A stretch of 64,000 nt of DNA from NCBI GenBank assembly GCA_034411995.1, contig DAOUME010000007.1, positions 1 through 64,000 on the forward strand, read 5' to 3'. The notes under the pieces were generated by a model. It was not told the DNA's origin. It saw only the letters and a list, made by a program, of their open reading frames with translations, and did not search any database. Source of the stretch: JAUVXJ01 sp034411995 (lineage in GTDB: Bacteria > Chloroflexota > Anaerolineae > UBA7937 > B3-Chlor). The position numbers and the translations under genes are program-made. Within the stretch, counting starts at the first letter, position 1. Every line of letters starts with the position of its first letter. This document shows positions 59,437 to 64,000 of the stretch, piece by piece.

Positions 59437-61061
59437 GCCCCGAGAGTGCACCTGCGGCTGAGCTGCCCGACGTGCACAATCTGCCAGCGGAGGGCGAGGG
59501 CGGGGAAATCGCTCAGGCGGCGCTCCTTGTCTCCCTGGGCAACGTCAGCAGTCGTTTCTTGGGACTCGTTCGCGAGACGGTGATCTCGCACCTCTTCGGC
59601 GCCACGGGCCTGGTCAGCGCCTTCCGAGTGGCCTCGATTGTGCCTAGCATGATCTACGATCTGCTCATCGGGGGCATGATCAGCGCGGCTCTGGTACCTG
59701 TGCTCAGCGACTACATGGCCCCTGACAGGCGGGAGGAGCTCTGTCGGCTGGTCGGCGCGCTGTTTACCCTCGTTGCCGTCGTGTTCTCCGTAGTGGTCCT
59801 GATCCTGGAAATCGCTGCTCCTGGCGTGGCCTGGCTGCTGGGGGGAGGTTTCGACCCACACCTTCTTGCTGAGACGACCAGGCTCATGCGCTTGATCCTG
59901 CCTGCTGTGCTATTCTTTGGCCTGTCTGGAGCGGCGGCCGGGCTGCTGTACGCCGACAAACGGTTCGTCTACCCGGCTTTTGGGGCCAGTGTCTTCAACG
60001 CTGGGATCGTAGTGATGGCCCTGTTCTTCGGGGACAGGGTGGGTATCGCCAGTCTATCGCTGGGAGTGCTGCTAGGCTCGATTCTCCAACTGGCGATCCA
60101 GTTGCCAGGGCTTCGCGACATGGGGCTCTCCTTCTCTCTGGATCTGCGACACCCGGGGCTGAGGCGCATGGGTGGCCTATACCTTCCTGTGGCGCTGGGT
60201 CTCATCGTGAGCCAGGTGGGCATCGCCATCGATCGAAACCTGGCTTCGCGCACGGGAGAACAGAGCATTGCCTGGATGCAGAACGCCACGACGCTCGTCC
60301 AGTTTCCTCTGGGTCTGGTGGCAGTGGCGGTCTCCACCGCGGTATTGCCTTCACTCTCCCGCCTGGCCTCGTCAGCCGACATGGCTCGCTTTCGCCAGAC
60401 CCTGGGCATGGGCCTTCGCGTCGTCATACTGCTCATCGTGCCGGCGACCGCTGGATTACTGATCCTGGCCACCCCTGTGGTGGCTCTGCTGTTTGAGCAC
60501 GGAGCTTTCGAGCCCTACGACACGGTGCGGACTGTCCAGGCCCTGCGCTTCTACCTCATCGGGCTCCCCTTCGCGGCCATAGACCAGCTGCTCATCTTCG
60601 CGTTCTATGCCCGGAAAGACACCAGGACCCCTGTGCTGGTAGGCGTCCTGGGAGTCCTCACCTACCTGGTGGTGGCACTGGCGTTGATCAGTCCCCTGGG
60701 CATGCTGGGACTGGTGCTGGCGAACTCAGTCCAACTGAGCAGCCACGCCTTGATTATGCTCTATCTGGTCCACCGCAACTTCGACGGGCTTCGGGGTCAG
60801 CGGCTGGGCAAGTCGGTCGGCAAGGTGATAGTCGCCTCCGCGGTGACTGGGGTGGTGGTCTTGATCACTCTGCCCTGGCTGGCGCGGCTGGCAGCGTTAT
60901 CGCCAACCTGGGGCGAACTTCTGGTCGTGCTCTTTGGGGGGTCTCTGGGATTGCTTGCCTACGGCCTCGTGGCCTGGCTCTTGCGGGTAGAGGATGTGGC
61001 TTACCTGCGGAAGATGGTGGCGGCCAGACTGGCCTCCGGGCTCCGAAGCTCGCCGTCTTAA
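59433..61061 (+). CDS. murJ: Lipid II flippase MurJ
   Basis: The protein has 542 residues from GTG 59433, which overlaps the upstream stop by four bases. About 14 membrane helices of the MOP/MviN family carry SLGNVSSRFLGLVRETVISHLFG, AFRVASIVPSMIYDLLIGGMISAALVPVLS and VALLFEHGAFEPYDT. MurJ moves undecaprenyl-PP-linked peptidoglycan precursor across the membrane. Pairing with an RfaE2-like gene suggests both feed surface polymer synthesis. It ends about 265 bp before the sortase gene. Confidence 0.93.
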   Translation: MSPESAPAAELPDVHNLPAEGEGGEIAQAALLVSLGNVSSRFLGLVRETVISHLFGATGLVSAFRVASIVPSMIYDLLIGGMISAALVPVLSDYMAPDRREELCRLVGALFTLVAVVFSVVVLILEIAAPGVAWLLGGGFDPHLLAETTRLMRLILPAVLFFGLSGAAAGLLYADKRFVYPAFGASVFNAGIVVMALFFGDRVGIASLSLGVLLGSILQLAIQLPGLRDMGLSFSLDLRHPGLRRMGGLYLPVALGLIVSQVGIAIDRNLASRTGEQSIAWMQNATTLVQFPLGLVAVAVSTAVLPSLSRLASSADMARFRQTLGMGLRVVILLIVPATAGLLILATPVVALLFEHGAFEPYDTVRTVQALRFYLIGLPFAAIDQLLIFAFYARKDTRTPVLVGVLGVLTYLVVALALISPLGMLGLVLANSVQLSSHALIMLYLVHRNFDGLRGQRLGKSVGKVIVASAVTGVVVLITLPWLARLAALSPTWGELLVVLFGGSLGLLAYGLVAWLLRVEDVAYLRKMVAARLASGLRSSPS

Positions 61062-61246
61062 GGCCCCGGGCTCGCGACGATGCTCAAGAGCAGGAAGCGG
61101 GCGGAGTGACAGGTGTAGGCGTTGTTCACGGTGGAGTGGTTTGGCGTCGCGCACAAGGAGCGAAGCGCGGCCTGGTGCGAGCAAGCAGGATCGACCACTA
61201 CGCCACTCGGGTCTGCCGGAACTCACCGGGGCCCCTGGACCACGGT

Positions 61247-61274
61247 TTGACTATTCGCCAACTCCGGATATAAT
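61247..61274 (+). promoter_or_regulatory. Sigma70-type promoter of the sortase gene
   Basis: TTGACT (61247-61252), 16 bp, consensus TATAAT (61269-61274), giving a leader of about 48 bases. Confidence 0.65.
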
Positions 61275-61327
61275 TTTACATAAGACACCGAGGTGACTCG
61301 CGCGGTAGGTCTCCAGAGGATGGGGTG

Positions 61328-62368
61328 ATGAGTGACGATTCTCCTCTCGACGATCTGACTATAGAGGAGTTGGAGCAGATCCTGGCGGAGAAGCGGCGCG
61401 GCCGAGCGATCAAGCGTTTTCGCCGCGTTGCCGACGGTGAGACTCAGGAACCCGATGCGTTCGCTGATGTGTACGTATCTGCAGGAAATCGGACTCGCGA
61501 TGTCAGGTCGGGGAAGGGTGGGGAGGGGGAACCGAGAGCGCACGCAGCGTCGGAGTCCGGGATCCGCGCAGCTTCGCCACGAGGTGGCGTTGCACACCAG
61601 GCCCCTTCGTTCAAGGCAGTGAAGATCGTCCCGGAAGCTAGTGCTGTGGATGGTGCTGTTTCCGTGCTGTCAGGGGCCAAGAAGCCCATCTGGCGGAGGG
61701 GTTTCGCCAGACTGCGCGACAGAATGCTGCTTCTCCTGGAACTGGCGGCCCTGGTGGGGTTGATCTTCGTGATTGTCAGTACACTCTCCAACTTGCGGGT
61801 CTTGAACAAGGAGGTTGCTGAGGCTCTGGAACCAGCGCAGGGAGTCACACCTGTGGCCACTCCGGCGACGATGCTGCCTGGCAGCAGTCTGCCTCCCGGG
61901 TCCGAGGGCACGGTGCCCGATCAGCTTCGTCACCTGGTGGAGCCGGGAGCTTCCATTCCCATTCCTACGCCTGGGCCGCAACAGGCATCGAGGATCGTAA
62001 TCCCGGCCATCGAGGTGGACGTTCCCGTGGTCGAGGGGGATGGGTGGGAAGAGTTGAAGATGGGGGCAGGTCATCGCGTCGGCTCGGCAAATCCAGGCGT
62101 GAGAGGGAACGTAGTCATTTCTGGACACAATGATGTGTACGGGGAAATCTTCAGGCATCTCGAGGATCTCAACATCGGTGATGAGGTAGTGCTCTATGCA
62201 GGCGAGACGCCCTACACGTACCTGGTGGTAGCAAAGATGGTGGTGGAGCCCACGGAGGTCAGTCTGCTTGAGTCCACTCCAAACGCCACCCTCACTCTGA
62301 TCACCTGTCACCCCTACATGATCGACACCCAGCGAGTGGTAGTCATCGCTGAGCTTGCCAACCAATAG
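61328..62368 (+). CDS. Sortase family transpeptidase
   Basis: The protein has 346 residues from ATG 61328; GTG 61325 is one codon longer. A charged N-terminal region (about 1-130) with the ELEQILAEKRRGRAIKRFRR helix precedes one membrane helix (about 141-160). The sortase domain follows from about 220. Catalytic residues are visible: His in NVVISGHNDVYGEI, Cys in LTLITCHPY, Arg in DTQRVVVI. The enzyme joins LPxTG-like substrates to wall or other proteins. No LPxTG substrate is obvious in the window. A small basic membrane protein follows 18 bp later. Confidence 0.9.
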   Translation: MSDDSPLDDLTIEELEQILAEKRRGRAIKRFRRVADGETQEPDAFADVYVSAGNRTRDVRSGKGGEGEPRAHAASESGIRAASPRGGVAHQAPSFKAVKIVPEASAVDGAVSVLSGAKKPIWRRGFARLRDRMLLLLELAALVGLIFVIVSTLSNLRVLNKEVAEALEPAQGVTPVATPATMLPGSSLPPGSEGTVPDQLRHLVEPGASIPIPTPGPQQASRIVIPAIEVDVPVVEGDGWEELKMGAGHRVGSANPGVRGNVVISGHNDVYGEIFRHLEDLNIGDEVVLYAGETPYTYLVVAKMVVEPTEVSLLESTPNATLTLITCHPYMIDTQRVVVIAELANQ

Positions 62369-62386
62369 CGTAGAGGAAGATGGAGA

Positions 62387-62623
62387 ATGGCTAGGAAATC
62401 GCGTCGTGCACGGCGAAGGTCAGCCGCCAAGAAGGGTGCGGGGGCTGCCGTGCGTGCCCTCCCGAAGGAACCAATCGAGAACAAGGTCGGCAGACCTGTG
62501 GCGAGTTCGACCGCACAACTCGGTAGTCAGTACGCCTACGTCTACGGTGATCTAAAGAGGATAGCGATCATCGCGAGCGCGTTGTTCGCTGTCCTGATCG
62601 TTCTTTCCTTCGTTATCCACTAG
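62387..62623 (+). CDS. Small basic single-TM protein
   Basis: The protein has 78 residues. The N-terminus is strongly basic (RKSRRARRRSAAKKG), followed by a short middle part and one C-terminal membrane helix (about 57-77). It follows the sortase gene by 18 bp. Function unknown. Its last 72 bases overlap the 3' end of a convergent minus-strand gene. Confidence 0.65.
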   Translation: MARKSRRARRRSAAKKGAGAAVRALPKEPIENKVGRPVASSTAQLGSQYAYVYGDLKRIAIIASALFAVLIVLSFVIH

Positions 62624-63400
62624 TCCGCGCGACATCGCCACGAGGGCCAGCAGCCCGAACTGCATGACCAGGTGCGCTACCAAACACAGCCACACGTTGG
62701 CTGTGAAGTAGTAGACGATGCTGATGGCGAAAGCTATGGCCATGGTCGTCACCGTCTCCGGGTCGCGCCTGGCGATGCCGAGATCGTATCTGGTTCTGGG
62801 ATTGAGCCCCCACTCGGCGAGGACGAGCAGAAAGCCAGCAAACACGCCGTAGTAGTCCCCGAGCGAACGGATGGCGGCGCTGCGGTAGAACGCCCAGTGC
62901 ATCTCCAGATACAAAACGTCGAGGACGATCAACCCCCAGCCCCATGGACCGGCGAGAACCCTGCGTTGGAACACATAGGGCTGCCGGGGGGTGCTCTGGT
63001 CCAGGCCTGCGGTGATCAGGAGGAAGCGGCGCCAACCCCACAGCATGACGAGGAGCGCCCCCAGACCAAGCGTGAACCCGAAGGCCAGGCCCCCATACCA
63101 GTCCGGCTGGAACCAGTCCCTGCCCCACATTCCCATCAAGGCTGGGCTGGTGACCCCCCGCGTGAGAGCCAGATAGGGGATGCCCAGGTAGTACACGAAG
63201 CGCAGAGCCTGCGACAGCCATGGGCTGTAAGGCCAGCCCTCCACCGCGGCCACGCACCGACCGAGGCGACCGGAGGAGGTACGGCAGAGGCGTTGGACGA
63301 TGTTGACGCTGAGACCATAGAGGAGGATGGAGCTCAGCACCCAGAGAAGCAGCTCTACTCTGTACTCAAACAGGGCTCGCAGCAGCTCGAGGTCAGACAT
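62552..63400 (-). CDS. Polytopic membrane protein, possibly CPBP-related
   Basis: The protein has 282 residues, with about seven hydrophobic segments. The end YYFTANVWLCLVAHLVMQFGLL has a faint likeness to the CPBP (Abi-like) intramembrane protease motif (NxxxxxxxH), but the usual EExxxR glutamates are not seen. I cannot assign a function. The C-terminal coding part overlaps the convergent small gene by 72 bp. Confidence 0.6.
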   Translation of the reverse strand: MSDLELLRALFEYRVELLLWVLSSILLYGLSVNIVQRLCRTSSGRLGRCVAAVEGWPYSPWLSQALRFVYYLGIPYLALTRGVTSPALMGMWGRDWFQPDWYGGLAFGFTLGLGALLVMLWGWRRFLLITAGLDQSTPRQPYVFQRRVLAGPWGWGLIVLDVLYLEMHWAFYRSAAIRSLGDYYGVFAGFLLVLAEWGLNPRTRYDLGIARRDPETVTTMAIAFAISIVYYFTANVWLCLVAHLVMQFGLLALVAMSRGLVDNEGKNDQDSEQRARDDRYPL

Positions 63401-63445
63401 GCGCTGCCAGTAGGTGATCGTCGAGGAAAGCTGGGCGAAACGGCA

Positions 63446-64000
63446 CTACTGGGGCTCCTCCTGGCCACTCATCGGCGCGGTGAGCGTTACTGTTGTTCCT
63501 TGCAGTGGCTGTGACTCTATGGTCAGTCGCCCGTTGATGAGTCTGGCCCGTTCGCGCATGTTGATCAGCCCCAAGCTGCTTCGCGCCTCGTAGGAACGCT
63601 CCACTTCTGAGATGTCGAAGCCCTGTCCATCGTCTCTCACCTGGGCGAAGAGTTCGCCGTTGCGGTTCTCGAGGTTCACCCAGATGTGTTGCGGATCGGC
63701 GTGCTTCTTGGCGTTGTTGATAGCCTCCTCGAGGATGAAGAAAGTCGCCCCCTCCACGAGTGGAGCCGGCCGAGCCACCAGCCCCTCCGCGCCAATGTGA
63801 ACGTGGATATTCTCGGTTTGCCTGATGCGCTCTGCGTAGTGCTCGAGCGCCGCAGCCAGTCCCTGAGTCTCGAGAAGCATGGGCCGCATACTGAACAGCA
63901 TCATGCGCACTTCTTTGACCGCTTGCCCCGCCAGCCTCTCCAGCTTGTCCAGTTCCTGCCTGGCTCTGACGGGATCTGACTCCAGGAGGGTGCGGACGAA
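63446..64000 (-). CDS. Sensor histidine kinase, C-terminal part (cut by window edge)
   Basis: This is the C-terminal 184 codons of a minus-strand gene whose start lies beyond the right edge. The first visible part (FVRTLLESDPVRARQEL) is the end of a dimerisation HisKA_3-like helix. The ATP-binding domain follows, with the N-box FILEEAINNAKKHA, the G-box VRDDGQGF and GLINMRERARLINGRLTIES. The family is the NarL/DegS-type histidine kinase. Its phosphorylated His and sensor part are outside the window, as is any response regulator. Confidence 0.88.
   Translation of the reverse strand, partial: FVRTLLESDPVRARQELDKLERLAGQAVKEVRMMLFSMRPMLLETQGLAAALEHYAERIRQTENIHVHIGAEGLVARPAPLVEGATFFILEEAINNAKKHADPQHIWVNLENRNGELFAQVRDDGQGFDISEVERSYEARSSLGLINMRERARLINGRLTIESQPLQGTTVTLTAPMSGQEEPQ

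Noticed and set aside
1..64000. CRISPR arrays, rRNA and tRNA genes
   Set aside because: I saw no regularly spaced repeats and no rRNA or tRNA-like sequence on reading through. A covariance search (tRNAscan-SE, Rfam) would be decisive.

Overview
The window looks like a chromosomal segment of a moderately GC-rich bacterium. I infer Chloroflexota, perhaps Anaerolineae-like, from its style rather than from a marker gene. It carries many very long GT-C membrane glycosyltransferases, Thr/Pro-rich 'TPTATAT' linkers between membrane anchors and extracytoplasmic domains, zinc-ribbon-plus-FecR proteins, a sortase and TolB-like propellers. I see no outer-membrane assembly or lipid A genes. Promoters are sigma70-type with 16-18 bp spacers, and most genes have good Shine-Dalgarno sites. 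I see no rRNA, tRNA or CRISPR array.

Layout. (1) 1-960: the end of an insertion sequence whose DDE transposase runs off the left edge. (2) 1-23.5 kb: a cell-envelope region. It holds four large GT-C/YfhO-type membrane proteins, one carrying a C-terminal ILEI/FAM3-like domain. Between them lies a duplicated cassette of secreted caspase-fold (gingipain-like, clan CD) proteins and zinc-ribbon/TM/FecR-like proteins. Further along are an alpha/beta hydrolase, RdgB, QueD, a LysM L,D-transpeptidase, PlsC and a decayed DnaQ-like exonuclease. (3) 23.6-29.7 kb: a molybdopterin enzyme with its four-cluster ferredoxin, a THEP1 NTPase, a PEP-CTERM-tailed secreted protein, a pyruvate-kinase-C-like protein and a secreted jelly-roll-like protein. 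(4) 29.8-34.9 kb: a tightly overlapping operon of TolB-like propeller, MazG-like hydrolase, TIM-barrel isomerase, amidohydrolase and adenine deaminase. (5) 34.9-43 kb: DksA-like protein, RuvB, QueH with an N-terminal PLMP/RRXRR-like domain, another GT-C protein, DUF2905, QueA, XerD, a PH-domain protein and purine nucleoside phosphorylase, closed by a strong intrinsic terminator. (6) 43-52.4 kb: a Thr/Pro-linker membrane protein, a secreted HExxH protease, then a Fur-family regulator with a palindrome at its own promoter, a ZnuABC-like metal transporter, CysE, CysK and an unknown two-TM protein. (7) 52.4-57.4 kb, minus strand: dnaX-ybaB-recR-rodZ-rimO. (8) 57.7-64 kb: M23 peptidase, RfaE2-like nucleotidyltransferase, MurJ, sortase, a small membrane protein, a polytopic membrane protein and a histidine kinase cut by the right edge.

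How the genes fit together. Much of the window concerns the cell surface: glycan transfer (GT39/YfhO), lipid II flipping (MurJ), peptidoglycan crosslinking and cleavage (L,D-transpeptidase, M23), protein anchoring (sortase, PEP-CTERM) and secreted proteases. A second theme is nucleotide salvage and clean-up (RdgB, MazG, Ade, PNP). A third is queuosine synthesis (QueD, QueH, QueA). The best candidates for under-described biology are the duplicated caspase-like/FecR-like cassette, the ILEI-GT-C fusion and the PLMP-QueH fusion.
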